Shown: positions 51,431-63,675 of the stretch, in pieces
Position numbering within the stretch: position 1 is the first letter of the stretch
Layout: each line of letters starts with the position of its first letter
From: Calendula officinalis
Lineage: Eukaryota; Streptophyta; Magnoliopsida; Asterales; Asteraceae
Assembly: GCA_963853835.1 (NCBI GenBank)
Contig: OY970820.1
Coordinates: forward strand, 85,246,909-85,310,908
Direction of reading: 5' to 3'
Length of the DNA stretch: 64,000 nucleotides
Notes under the pieces: model-generated
The model's input: only the letters and a program-made list of their open reading frames with translations
What the model was told of the DNA's origin: nothing
The model's database searches: none
Made by a program: the position numbers and the translations under genes

Positions 51431-54400
51431 ATCATTTTCCAAACACTAATAATATATATGCTTTTTAGCGGGTTAAGCCCATCAATAAAGATCTCTCTCT
51501 CTCTTCATTTCTGCCTGTTCGTATCCGGCTCTCGATTCTAACCACGGTATACCACACGCGTATTTCTTTTCGTCTACATTTTATAAATCGAAAGAAGAAC
51601 CCTGATTTCGGTTCAATCATATTTCCAAAATTCAAATTTGCTCCTTGGATAATCAACGGATTCACCTCCTTGGGAAGATAAACGCATCTTTTGGAACTCT
51701 CAATTCATTACAATCGAGACAGCTCCCAGACATGCTTATTGGAGTGTTGGAATACATGAAGTTGAAATGGATGTTGGGTTTCTTGCGATGTCTGCGAGGA
51801 TAACTGTAAACTAGCGAAAGCTTTGTGCAGGAAGCTTTTAAAATTAGGGTTTATTGTTCGAGCTGGTGTGCGAAGTACTCAAAGAGAAGAATCTTTAGAC
51901 AAAGTAAGAGTTTTATTAACCATTCTTCATTAGATACTTCATACGCTTCAAATTCCTCAATAACTAATGAGCAAAACCATTGGTTACCTATAGAGCTAGC
52001 AGCTGATGAAGGGTTATCTAATGGTAATACAGTAGCATTTTAATCTTATGATATTAATTTTTAATTTTTATGTAAATAACAAAATTTTGCTGGTTTGTAC
52101 TCTGAATCCCGGTTATAGAGAAGCTTCAGCTTGTGGAGTGTGATTTGGAGATACCAAACCAACTCTGGGAAATTCTTAAATAATTAGCCCTTTCATCTTA
52201 ATCAGGTAGACTATATAATTGTTATTTCATCTCAAAGTAATTGCTAATTGTTTTCATATATCTTTTAGGGTCATGTGCTGCAATTAAACTAGAGAGGCTT
52301 CAGGTGAGCGATATTTGTTGTTTCGTCTATATCTAATTGCCCTAAATTGGAAAATTTACGTATAGTTAAGAGCAGTGTGATTGCAGTTGCTGTGATGGGT
52401 TTTACTAACTTGAGCTAACTCATCTTATTTATATGTCCTTACTATTTTGTATATGCTTGGTTTATTGGAGCTATATGTGTTCTTACATTATCTGCTGTAG
52501 TGAAATTTTAACAGTTTATACAATTATGTTTTTTTTCTTTTGTCATAGAAAGGATTAATATGTCCTACAAAAGGAGCTCAAATATTAATATTAAGCATGT
52601 TTTCAGTGAAATTTTAACAGTTCATACAATCTTGTAAAACTTTTTGAGAGACAACAATCTGTAAGACAGAGCACTGGTTTGGTCCAGTAAGTTTGTGTTG
52701 ATTTTTAACCTTATAAAAGTTGTATAAATTTGTCTGAAATTAGTATGATTTAATATTAATCTTGCACATGTTTGATTTATGGTAATTTTGATTGTTGCAG
52801 GAGCGATCTCAAACGATGGTGGCAGTTGTGAATTGTAATGAATTTTGATTATCTTGATTGTTGAGGTAATTTCATGTTTGTTCAAGCCTGATTATGGTTT
52901 TCAGTTGATAATACTAATGAATTTTTAGGTTTTGTGATATCTTCTTTTTTGCTGGAGGTTTGCATCTTGAGGAACCTAACGTAAATTAGCATGTCTCAAA
53001 AGTTGAGGGATGAAAATTAAATTTGGTAATATTTGTTACTTTCTTCTATTGGTTTAGTATAGAGGTTGCAAGATGGCTGTGTTGGGCAAATGAGTTCAAG
53101 CTAAATTAGGATTTTGTTATTGAAGTTATATATTGGTGCAGTTTTTTTAATGTTTTCTGCAAATGATTATAAATCAACTACTTTCGTCAAAGAATTAGTT
53201 ACACTTTATGTAACAAGCCGAAACTATGAGGTAATTGTTGCGACTAGGTTTTTGAAACTTTTATTGTATGTTTCACTGATTTTTTTTTTAGCTTTTGCTG
53301 AGCTTCTTTACAGTGTTTTGAACGAGGTATACATGATTAGAAACTCTTTTCAATGTCAGAGTTTTGCTTCATAGACATACCTGTCACGTGGCTTACAAAA
53401 AATACCAAGATTGTGACACATCAAATTCAAGTAAAAATATTTGTTGTATAATAATCATTTTTTGCATATAATTTATAAAAAATGGATAAAGATCACGAAA
53501 CATGATATTTGTAATTTTTGATATTTGTGGATATAGGGAGATACATTGGTTTATGAAACCCAATACCATCTTGTTGATGTTGATTTGGATCCACATCTTG
53601 ACAAAGTGAATGCGGCGGCGGTGGTTTTAGATGTATCAGGAATCTGGGCACGATTCCGATAGGGTAGGGGTGGTGGTGGTTTTAAAACGAGGGCATACAG
53701 GGCTGTGGAAGCTACAAACGTGATGACTGATCGGGTAGGACTTATTGAGGCGGCAACACCGTGGCGATGTCGAAGGATATTAAAGAGACCGTTTGTGAAC
53801 CACCGAAGCGGATGGGTGTTGCAAAAAATATAGCACCATGAGTTCAGGCAACCGCATAAGTTATTGGGAATTGGTTTTATGGGAGTTTTAAGAGACTTTT
53901 AGTTCGGAAATTTTGTCTAACTTGGATATATATAGAGAGTTGTTTTTTTGGTCAATTATGTTGTGTATTTATAGTCTTGTCTTGTAACTCTTGTTCTTCC
54001 AGCTATATGTATTTTTTTTCTTTTTTCCATTTGTTTGAAATTGGATTTTGATTGAGTAGAGATTATCTTCTTCTTGTTTGGTATACACACAAAAACCTAT
54101 CTCTTTGGTATACACTTCAAGATAATGAATTCTCCAAAGTCCAAATTATCAAAACCTTTGAAATCATATCTATGTCTGATTCTTCGTGAATTATTCTAAT
54201 ACTTGGGATTTCTTGATACAAATGCATTAGGTTGAAATATCTTTTTTTTTAACTGCAGTGCATATTAGAAAACTTTTAACAAAACTAGAAAAATTAAAAG
54301 TGGAATTTTGAATCCAAGAATCTCAATTAAAATTAAGGTATACCTAATTCGTATAGTATTAAACACGATTCATGTTTTAATCATCGGGTCTGGAAACACC

Positions 54401-54820
54401 CTATATATACACGAACAACTTGTATCTTATAAAGTTTGGTGCTTGTACGTGTTATGCATAACTAAAATTTGTGTACAAACCACATCAAGAAGTAAAGCTA
54501 TATACACCACGAAAGTAAGAGATGCTACGAGACTGTAAACCAAATAATCTTAATGAAAAGTCACAATCTTTATGTTATTAGCGAAGGGCTCTAAACAACT
54601 TAGCTATTATTTATTGATTACAACTACAATCACTACTCACCAGTCACCACCACCCATTACCATCACTCACCACCACAATCACTACCGCTACCATTAACCA
54701 TCATTACCCACCATCACACATCATCATCACTAATGCCGCCACCCACCATCAATACGCACCACCACCTACCACCGTCAATATTGCCGCCATCACCATCGCC
54801 ACCGCCAAATATAGTTTCAG

Positions 54821-54855
54821 GGTACCCGCCGCCGCATTACGCGGGTACCTGCTAG
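54821..54855 (+). other. Helitron 3' terminal hairpin and CTRR end
   Basis: The perfect 9-bp stem is followed by TG and CTAG, then host T. This is the rolling-circle transposition terminator of the element starting at 51247. Confidence 0.75.
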
Positions 54856-55092
54856 TAACTAAGAAACATACGTATGTCATAAATTACTTAAACAAATTAA
54901 AACAAAGAAAAAGAAAAAGTAGTGATTATGGTTGATTGTTGTTTAAGGTTGTTGATGGAAATAAAAAAGGACATGGATGTTTTTTTAATTATTGATAGAT
55001 TTAATAATTTATTTCTGATTAAGACAGACTGACAAGCTTTATGTCATCTTTAGTTTACTTCCCACCTAATTCAATCATCCGTCCTTTAATTA
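54856..55092. other. Intergenic DNA
   Basis: Nothing recognisable between the Helitron and the next MITE. Confidence 0.5.
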
Positions 55093-55101
55093 TTTAATTA
55101 A

Positions 55102-55296
55102 GGAAAATGCTAACCATTGCCCTTACGGCAATGTTTAAGAAATTTTTATTGGCTTTAAATCATTGTACATTAACTAATAAAAAACCACCCCATACATTTT
55201 AATAACCACCTTTAATTAGTTATGCATTATTAATTGTACAAAAACCACTTTATCCATTCTTAACCATTACCCTAAGGGCAATGGTTAGCAAATCCC
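55102..55296. mobile_element. Mutator-type MITE, family C copy 2
   Basis: The inverted ends are GGAAAATGCTAACCATTGCC and GGCAATGGTTAGCAAATCCC, with the exact 9-bp duplication TTTAATTAA at 55093-55101 and 55297-55305. The terminal motif GCTAAYGRC...CCCTTA is shared with 2127-2280. It is 195 bp and non-coding. Confidence 0.85.
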
Positions 55297-55305
55297 TTTA
55301 ATTAA

Positions 55306-55802
55306 TAATAAATTTATTTTGAAGTAATACATTTTAATCATCGTTGAGAAAAATGGACCTCTCTAAATTGATTAAAAAAATCGTATTTTTTAAATAATTT
55401 TTTTGGATTTTTAGTAGGTTCGTTTTCTAGCTGTTTGTTTGTTTTCTTTTACAACTTTAGATAATTAATATTTTGTAACATTTTTTTATATCTTAACTAC
55501 ATATTGTTATCTTATTTCATCTTTACTTTTACTTGATCACCTTTCTTTTATCTCATTTTGGTTTAGATTTTTGTTTTAATCATCTTCTATTATATTTTAA
55601 TATTTCATTTTTAATTTTTGTAATCACGTTTCTTATCTTTGATACAACCTATTTTTAACTAATCACCGATATATATACATCTAGTACTATAATTAATCCA
55701 ATTAAGCTCAGGGTACATGTATTGCCGAAACATGTACGAGTTTCTCATCCATAGATACAATCATATCTTGTATATGCAATACTGAAGAATTTTCTTACCT
55801 AA
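55306..55802. other. AT-rich intergenic DNA
   Basis: No feature recognised. Confidence 0.5.
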
Positions 55803-55805
55803 TTA

Positions 55806-56162
55806 GAGCATGTGGTATGATGGCTTAAGTCGGAATGCCACTTCTGCCCCCACCTATGCGTTACATTATTATTTCACATTTTACATCCAAAATCCTCAAA
55901 TACTTCATCTACCATCACTAACCAATAATAATCTTTTGGGACCCACCAAAATACATTTAACTCACAAAATACCCTTAAAAGTACCCCTCTCCTCCCATTA
56001 GTCCCAAAATACTCTCTATCCTCTCATTGGCTCGTGGCTTAAGTCGGATGGCTGACTTGGGGTGGGGTTTAACATGGCGAACAGTGTGGTGGTGCGAGTC
56101 GGAAGTGAGGTGGCATCCGACTTGGGTAGGGGGTAAGCCACCATACCCGCGGCCCCATGCTC
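55806..56162. mobile_element. Tourist-type MITE (PIF/Harbinger)
   Basis: The ends GAGCATGTGGTATGATGG and, inverted, GAGCATGGGGCCGCGGGTAT form imperfect terminal repeats. The 3-bp duplication TTA flanks at 55803-55805 and 56163-56165. It is 357 bp. Internal GGCTTAAGTCGGA is repeated. It is non-coding and could be mobilised by transposases of the family at 57190-58518. Confidence 0.78.
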
Positions 56163-56165
56163 TTA

Positions 56166-57189
56166 CTTGTATATTGAACCACTATATCGCTGGATTTTTC
56201 TCCAACCTTATAAAATATACACATACAAAAAATACCAAATACTCTATTAAAATACGTTGGACCCCACCACTTTCAGCCTCTTCACTCGTCGCCAAACCAC
56301 CATGAGTACCAACCGACGAGGTGTGATGGAAGGAAGGTTGACGCTGTCGGTAGGCAACCGATACCTACCGTTAACAGTGGTCTAAAACACCCATCAAGGA
56401 ATTACATGTTAGGAAATCCTAGAGTTTTACTTTTTTGCTTTGAAAAAAAACTGGCCCATATTTGGGTATTAAAGTTTTAATACAAGTGACCAACAAAAAA
56501 ATTGTACTTTGATGTTTAATAATGACTTCATTTCCATCTTTTATTGGTAAGATTTTGATTAGTCTGATAACGACCCTTTATCTGCTTTAATATGGCGGAT
56601 AATGACTTTCATATTTATAATTAGCTTCTAATCAAATTTTCTTCTATCCGATGATAATGACATGTCTGTTTATTTTATTTTTTATAACGTGACAATGATA
56701 TTTTTGAAGAACTTTGTATGAAGTATTTTTAGATCAGCCACAGCCATAGGTGTAATCTTTTCTAATTCTTATAAATAATAGTATATATTTCACTCGATGC
56801 ATGCATATAAGTTACGCCCGATAAAGCTTCTATTAAGTAGATTGGCGAGATTGTTACATGAAGCCACGACTCTTTGTGCTTGCACCATTAGGCCTCTCAC
56901 AACCCTTACCTATTACTAAACCCATCACTAGCGTCATGTCATCACATCCTTACTGACACGCTACTGACACGGTCGTGCCAACCCTACCCATCACTAACCC
57001 ATTACTAAACCCATCATTTCCACATCATCATTTCCACATCACCATTTTAATTAATAAAAAAAACACATTACATTAAATAAAAAACATTACATTAATAATA
57101 AAAATAAAAATAAAAACATTACGATTTAAAAAAAAAACACGAATAAAAAAAACAATACGAAAAAAAAAACATTACGAAAAAAAAAAAAA
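56166..57189. other. Intergenic DNA and A-rich subterminal repeats
   Basis: No gene. From about 56890 the sequence has repeated CCATCAC/ACCCATTAC strings, and from 57050 A-rich units (AAAACATTACGAAAAA), plausibly the 3' flank of the Harbinger element whose transposase follows. GGCCTCTCACAACCC at 56891, preceded by TTA, is a possible terminus. Confidence 0.4.
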
Positions 57190-58518
57190 TTAACGTTGAC
57201 GGCAGTTTGGCGGGAGGCTCCAAATGTGTCCGATTAAGACATTGCGAAGTTTATGATGCACAACTCGATCATGTATCTCCTTTTCAATACGCAATTGGGC
57301 TGCAACCCGTTCATGCCATGTACGTTGTGGGTGATTATCCGGGTTAGCTGTATATTCTTCTTCAATTGGACAAATTGCGTGACCGTTATCTTCCGTAATC
57401 ATGTTGTGTAATATCACACAAGTGTACATGATCCGTCGTATTTTGTTCACACTGTATGGTCGTGCCGGGTTTTTAATGATTTCCCACCGTCCTTGAAGCA
57501 CTCCGAAAGCTCGTTCGACATCCTTCCTAGCGGATTCTTGGAACTGCTTGAACTTCATGTTCTTTTCTTCAATTGGGCATTTAAACGACTTGACAAGCGT
57601 TGCCCATTCCGGATAAATCCCATCAGCTAGATAATAACCCTTCGTAAATTGCTAACCCGAAATAGTAAACGGAACTATAGGAGACCTGTCTTGCCTTATT
57701 TCATCAAACAAATCTGATTCGTTAGGGACGTTTATGTCGTGATTCGAACCCGTCGGGCCAAAGTACGCATGCCATATCCACAAATCGTATGACGCAACAG
57801 CTTCAAGCATTATGGGGACATCCTTGATCACCACGTGTGTATTGGCCTTGCCATGCTGTTGGACAATTTTTCCAAGGCCGATGCATACAATCAATGCTAC
57901 CAAGCATTCCAGGAAAACCATGTATCTCTTGATGTTTGGCATGTAAACGTTGGACATCATGAGTTGTTGGTTTTCGCAAAAACTCAGTCGAGTATAGATG
58001 GAATATACATTTACAAAAGTTGTCCAAACAATCGTACGCTGTTCGTTGACCCATGTGTAGGTACTCATCAAACAAATCAACGGCACAATCGTACGCCAAT
58101 TGACGTATGACAGAGGTACACTTTTGAAATACATTAAAACTGGGGTAACTCGTAGCGTCTCTCTTTTGACGGAAATAATCAAAATACGACGGTAGTTGAC
58201 CCGGTGGATTATAAAAATGTATAGCCAGGCATATACGGATGAACAAAGGTTTCGACATGCGAAACCGTCTTCGGAAGTAGTCCGGGGGAAAACGGCATTG
58301 TCGGCAAAGTAATCAATCCATAAACGTTCAGCAGTCGCAATGCGATCTCTTGGTATATATCTTCGTGGTGCTCTTGGCACGGTGGAATTTTCAGCTTCTT
58401 CTTGATCCAGATAATCAAGCCTTTCAATAGTTTGGTTCAAATCGAAGACGGCTGTTGCATTAACATAATCTTGCCAGTAATCATCGGCGTCATTGTTTGG
58501 ATCCATTGAATGAGACAA
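57190..58518 (-). pseudogene. Broken PIF/Harbinger DDE transposase (ALP1-like)
   Basis: The protein would be a plant Harbinger transposase of about 440 residues. The N-terminus (MDPNNDADDYWQDYV, RRYIPRDRIATAERLW) is followed by a frameshift near 58250. The core has SIDCMHRPWKNCPTAW with the first catalytic Asp, and another frameshift lies near 57810. GSNHDINVPNESDLF holds the second Asp region. A stop TGA at 57654-57652 lies before a segment read as FTKGYYLADGIYPEW, and the C-terminus has ARKDVERAFGVLQGRW with the catalytic Glu. The stop and two frame changes show that it is dead. Terminal repeats of the parent element could not be fixed; a 13-bp inverted pair CCGTGCCAACGGC/GCCGTTGGCACGG lies upstream at about 58767-58842. 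Confidence 0.85.
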
Positions 58519-59640
58519 AATATATGGAAATTAGGAAGAGAGGAAGTATGTGATTGTGAGTAGATGATAATGTGATTGTGTGTTTAAAATGGTAGAGTAT
58601 AGTGAGTTTTTATAGAGGTTGTGTGTAATATTAATTATTTGTATTAAAAAAAATAATTGAATGTGAATCAATTTCGGACGCTCCCCCGGACCCACCTCGC
58701 ACCTCGACGCCCTGCACCACCCCGTCCTCACCACGACGGATCCTCACGACGGCCCGCACGACGCCTCCGTGCCAACGGCGTCGGCGGGCGACGGCCAAAA
58801 AAACCCCACGACGGGTGCCGAGAACGTGCCGTTGGCACGGGTCTTATTGGTAACTATTTGCCACGCTGGCACGGTCAAAGGGTCAACTTCCTATGCAACG
58901 TAATTCAGATGACAATGACAACAGATCAACCTTAAAAGCCAGCTTGTGTGGGAGTGTTACGAGTGTAGGACCGTTTTTAAAGTGCTGTCATTGTCATAGG
59001 GATCCTACCACGTAAACGGCCCTGATATGTTCATCCTTGCGGGTACACCATACCTGTTTAAATACCAGATTCCAAACATCTACGGATGCTAATGGCCCTC
59101 TCCCTGCCCTCACAACAATCTTTTATATAGTGGGGCGCCATAACAGACAAATCCTTGTCCATTCAATTTAGATAAACTGTTGTCTACATAATATACAATT
59201 AGACCCTCACTCTTTTTTTATTTCCATTTCATCTCCTCCAACTGTATCTCACTTAAAGTAAAGTGCTTTAAACTAGAATATATAGTTGCGATTCAAATCA
59301 ACTTAAGCTACGCCAATCAGTTTTTAACTGAGTCATCCACATTAAACTTGTACTCAGAACATATATAAATCTACAAAGAAAATTGTTCACAATATGATTT
59401 ATTTATTTTTTTGCTTCTAGATCTTTGATTTTTAAGCACTCATGGATTGCATAAACGTCAACACTAATGTACATAATTTATCATATAGTAATGTATTTTT
59501 TTATCATTATTTCTATGCACTTGTTATGTATGTGAACTTTTTAATCATTATTATTATAATCATTGTTATATTATTATTATTATTGTTAGAAATTTTCTGA
59601 TTCTTAGACATTTATAGTGTTCTGTTCTGTTTATACAACC
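58519..59640. other. 5' flank of the Harbinger remnant and intergenic DNA
   Basis: A GC-rich patch at 58675-58860 holds short inverted repeats (see the transposase entry). The rest is AT-rich, with no gene. A 92-codon frame at 58657-58935 is explained by the GC-rich repeats. Confidence 0.45.
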
Positions 59641-59650
59641 AAATTTTAAA

Positions 59651-59821
59651 AATGTGAAAAGTAGCCATTTCTGTCCAACTTAATTTGTCATGAAAGAACA
59701 AAAAACATATGTTAATTTGACAGTTTAGTTGTCATATAAACCACACATGCAATGCAGTGGATGAGGATGTATGATCAATTAATGTGAAAAGTAGCCATTT
59801 CTGTCCAACTTAATTTGTCAT
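59651..59821. repeat. Exact 41-bp direct repeat, 130-bp period
   Basis: The 41-bp block starting AATGTGAAAAGTAGCCATTT and ending AATTTGTCAT is identical at 59651-59691 and 59781-59821. The DNA between is not repeated. Confidence 0.9.
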
Positions 59822-60770
59822 ATTGTGAAACTTTGGGAAATAAATTCATCCACACAATCTTTGAGTTTCAAAAATCTCTGATTTATAGAAGCCCACAATG
59901 ATGCATTGAACCCCACAATGACTCATATTGTTCATACAATCCCTTTGCTTTGATTTAAGCCCCTCTAAATTCACTAGTAAGTAGAAAAATAATAATGGTG
60001 ATATAATTTAAATGATTGGTATGATTTAAATGATTAGTAAGAATAATGTAATGCTTAGTATGATTTAAATGATTAGTAATAATAATGTAGATGTTACTTT
60101 TTCTTAAAAATTAAAAATGACATATTTTTCCTCCTAATTAGATATTTACAAATTTATAGTGACTTTATTTTATATTTAATAATAATAAGAACACGTTATA
60201 AATAAGTAAATATGACAAATTTACTTGATTCCTTCATTGTGTAATCACCACCAAGATCACATATAAGCGAGATATAAGCAAGAGATTGCATCTGGTTTGA
60301 TCTTTTAGTTACTAGGACATAACCAATAGAGCGCACCTGGTTTTGTGCCCAGGTTTTTAAATCTTCGCGAGATTGAAAGATCTAAAATTAAATTAATTTT
60401 AATTTATAACAATATCTATAATGCTAAACAAAATATAATATGTTACTATTTTACCTGATTAGTGAAGAAAGGTGACGTCGAGGTGGAAAATTCAGCATCA
60501 TTTGAGTTTGAGTTATTTTCAGTAAAAAATGACATTTTTATTTGTCAAATCAAAATAAGATTCCTGAAAAAAAAAAATACACAACATAATTATAATTAGA
60601 ATATTATATAAAATATTTTGTAACAAAATACACAAATAATAAACAAGTGGGCTTGAAAAGAATATATATATAAAACAATAAGCCCATTAACCTATTCAAA
60701 ACTCATTACCCCATTACCCTATTTAAACATTTTTTCTCAAAACCCTAACCCTAAACTCCAACTTTCCCTC
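59822..60770. other. Intergenic DNA with a short AT-rich tandem repeat
   Basis: TATGATTTAAATGATTAGTA recurs about three times at 60005-60080. There is no coding region. AACCCTAACCCTAAA near 60740 is a short telomere-like string. Confidence 0.5.
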
Positions 60771-60779
60771 TCACTCAAC

Positions 60780-61440
60780 CTTACTCTCTCCCTCTAAAGT
60801 CTGCAGCCGCCACCACACCACCGCCGACCACCATCGTGATCCGTCGTTCTCCGTCGTGCTCTCTCTCTCTCTCTCTCTCACTGTGTGTATCTCTTTCTCC
60901 CTCTCTGTGCATCTCCACCGCTGCGCCACGACACCACCGCCGCCCACAGCCCTCAACTGCCGTCCACCGCCATGAACCGCCGGCCACCGCCATGAACCGC
61001 CGTCCACCGCCATGAACTGCCGTCCACATCCCTCAACTGCCGTCAGCCGTATGTCTTTCTCCCTCTCTGTGTATCTTCACCACCGAGCCACCACACCACC
61101 GCCGAGCCACCACACCACCGCCGTCCACCGCCATGAACTGCCGTCCATAGCCCTCAACTGTCGTCAGTCGTATCTCTTCCTCTCTCTCTCTCTCTCTTTC
61201 TCTTTCTCCCACTCTATGTATCTCTCTCCCTCTCAGCGAATCTCTCTCTCTCTCTCAGTCTCTCTCTCTCTCTCTGTCTCTCTCTTTCTCTTTCTCCCAC
61301 TCTGTGTATCTCTCTCCCTCTCTGCGAATCTCTCTCTCTGAATCTCTCTCTCTCTGAATCTCTCTCTCTCTCTCTCTCAGTATGTCTCTCTGTCTCTCTC
61401 TCTCTCTCTGAATCTCTCTGACGTGTCTCTCTCTTCTTTC
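60780..61440. repeat. Low-complexity CT and CCACCGCC-rich tract
   Basis: (CT)n runs at 60859-60880 and throughout 61170-61430 alternate with repeated CCACCGCCATGAACTGCCGT units at 60965-61160. Frames reading through both strands are Arg/Gly- or Ser/Leu-biased artefacts of these repeats. Confidence 0.8.
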
Positions 61441-61855
61441 TTTATTAGTTTAAAACAAGAAGGTGATAATAGTAAAAAGAATTGAATCAGTGTATGACTA
61501 TAAAAATAATACAACATACCTTTAAAATGTTAGATTTTTTGATGAAAAAAATGATCTTTTGATGATATGAGGTTAATAATTTTACAGATTATAAATTAAA
61601 CATTTTTTATAAACAAAATAATTAGTTGGTAGTTAGAAGATAATTAAGTTACTCTTAAATTAATTTATTTTTTCAAAAAGGTTGAAAATTGTAAATATGA
61701 GAGAGAATTGAATTATGACAGATATGACACTATGACAGTACTTTTCAGAGTCAAAGTACAATTTTCAAAAATTTTATAGTTTGACTAAATAGTGTTATTA
61801 GTAGGACCCTTGATTTATCCAATGGAAATCATGCTTTTATCAACATTTCTGTTAG
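61441..61855. other. AT-rich intergenic DNA
   Basis: No feature recognised. Confidence 0.5.
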
Positions 61856-62035
61856 TTTTTTTTTTTTTTTGAATGGTAAAATAGAGAAAAGATGGAGTTT
61901 CAGCAATTTCATCATCTCTAAAAATTAAAGTAGATATATTAAAACAACTAGCAAAGAGCTAGCAATGTTACAACAAAATAAGATAGATTACAAAGACAAC
62001 ATGAGACAAAAACATCAAATGGATTACCACGAAAT
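61856..62035 (-). mobile_element. Probable 3' end of a LINE
   Basis: In minus orientation, TTGTAACATTGCTAGCTCTT...TTTAATATATC precedes a run of A (poly-T at 61856-61870 on +). This resembles plant L1-type 3' UTRs. No reverse transcriptase sequence is included, so it would be a 5'-truncated copy. The target duplication is not found. Confidence 0.4.
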
Positions 62036-62043
62036 TTTACCTA

Positions 62044-63634
62044 ATTATAAATCATTTATATTAGCTCCCCTTGAATTCTCGAGACCGATATGTTGATATT
62101 TCTTTTTTGGGAGAGTATGCCAATATGATCTTAATGAGGTGCGGGGCTTTGCATTTGACATTCGTTGGGCTTCCCTCTTCGGGAAGATCAAACTGTTTCT
62201 CGTTTTCCATATTAACCACCACAAGCCACCAAGAACTGCTTGTGGGATTTATTTGGATTGATCGGAGTGTTAATTTTTATGTAATATTTAGAACCAAGAA
62301 TCTTGAACTTTTTATGATAATAGTCAAACATTCTAAATTTTGTCTTGTCTTGAGTGCTTTTCTCCATAGCTTTTATTCTCCTAGAGACAAAGAGAGCGAT
62401 GGTTAGCCGGAGGGTGATGGTTGCCAGAGATATCATGGCCATAGATTTTGGAAAAACTGAATTTATGTCTAACACTGTAGCGACAGCATGTTGTCGCCAT
62501 AGAGTTTTTTATAGCTGCGACATGTGTAGTCGCTATAGGGGGTAGTCTTATAGATGGTCTTGTGGATTTAAGAGGGAAATACTAAAGTTCGATTAAAGTG
62601 GTTCAAATACAAAGGGAATTTTACCATCCATTAAAAGCTTCTATAAAAAAGGAAACATAATGAAGAGTCATTTTCGCAAACAAACTTTAGGAATAACTTT
62701 AAACCTAAAGGAAGTCTGCATGCATATCTCCCACCTCAAACCTCTCTTTTTGATCATTCCATTGTAAGTTTCTTTGATGACAATGGAATGTTAAGTAACG
62801 AAGTTCATTCATTTGTTTATATGCTTGTTTCTTTCTTCCTTTCCTTTTCATCCACTCAAAACCGCTCAACCTTACATATGCAAGTTTATCTATTCGAAGA
62901 GAATTCATATTTGTTCTACAACTTGTTCTCACTTATCGTTCTTCAAAATTGATCAAAATAAATGTCAAAATTAAGAGATGATATAATAAAAGAAAATTAG
63001 TTGATTACACATGTTATCTTATCGTGACTAGTGAGAGTAGCAGGGTGAACTAGAATAAATAGTATGAACAAAATAACATTTCTCCTATTCAAAATCTTAT
63101 ATGCAAGTATAACTAGTTGGTTTAGAGGGCCGGAACCTCTAGGGTTTAGAGTTTTGGGTTTTCATTTAGATTTCTAGTGACTAGCAAGTATCATGAAGGA
63201 AAGTTCGTGCATGCATTCGATCATGCAACTCGAATTATTAAACAAAATATAAAACTTTAATTGTCGTCCAATTAGATTAATTAGTTCATGTAAATTCAAA
63301 TTTTACCTTTCAGCAGAGCATAATAATTAAATTACGTCAATTGTTTGGTAATAAAAGGAAAAAAGTATCACTTCATTTTTTGCATCTTTGAAGATATACC
63401 TAAAAATGCTTAGCTTGAATCTGTAAGAACTAAATTAGTGTTATGTGTCTGTTTTCTGCTTAGCAAACTGTTTTGAGGTGTAGAGTAAAGCATGATCTTC
63501 TTGTTGGTTCAAAAGTCTGGCCTGACAAATTGGACATAAACAAAGGAAAACAAAGTTAAAGTAATAAAGGTATAACAGAAAAAGTTTTTAAAATAAAATT
63601 TGTATTTTGAAATGAAAAGAGACTTTTTCTAAAA
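62044..63634. other. Intergenic DNA without a supported gene
   Basis: A 111-codon frame (62071-62406, +) has no recognised domain. GCGACA/TGTCGC strings at 62478-62540 resemble CACTA subterminal repeats but no terminus is visible. Confidence 0.45.
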
Positions 63635-63640
63635 CCCCCC

Positions 63641-63671
<31 letters not shown>

Positions 63672-63675
63672 ACAA
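63635..63675. repeat. Poly-C tract followed by an (AC)n microsatellite
   Basis: 23 consecutive C (63635-63657) followed by about eight AC units. Its length is likely to be unstable and prone to sequencing error. Confidence 0.95.

Larger units (their letters stand above)
51247..54855 (+). mobile_element. Non-autonomous Helitron
   Basis: The 5' end TCTTTACTATATTATAAAGAG is typical of plant Helitrons. The 3' end has a perfect 9-bp stem (GGTACCCGC at 54821-54829, GCGGGTACC at 54841-54849, 11-nt loop) and CTAG at 54852-54855 two bases after it. The element is inserted between A (51246) and T (54856) without duplication, as expected for rolling-circle transposition. There is no RepHel protein. The length is 3,609 bp. 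The interior has a tRNA-like segment and stretches that could be captured gene pieces, none recognised. The 5' and 3' ends fit each other by rule, but I cannot confirm from another copy that they belong together. Confidence 0.7.

Noticed and set aside
56891..58956. Terminal inverted repeats of the Harbinger element
   Set aside because: Candidate ends flanked by TTA at 56888 and 58957 are only loosely complementary, too weak to set the boundaries.
61012..61341. 109-codon Ser/Leu-rich frame
   Set aside because: Entirely a translation of CT microsatellite and CCACCGCC repeats.
62478..62545. CACTA transposon terminus
   Set aside because: GCGACA/TGTCGC strings resemble subterminal repeats, but there is no CACTA end and no partner.
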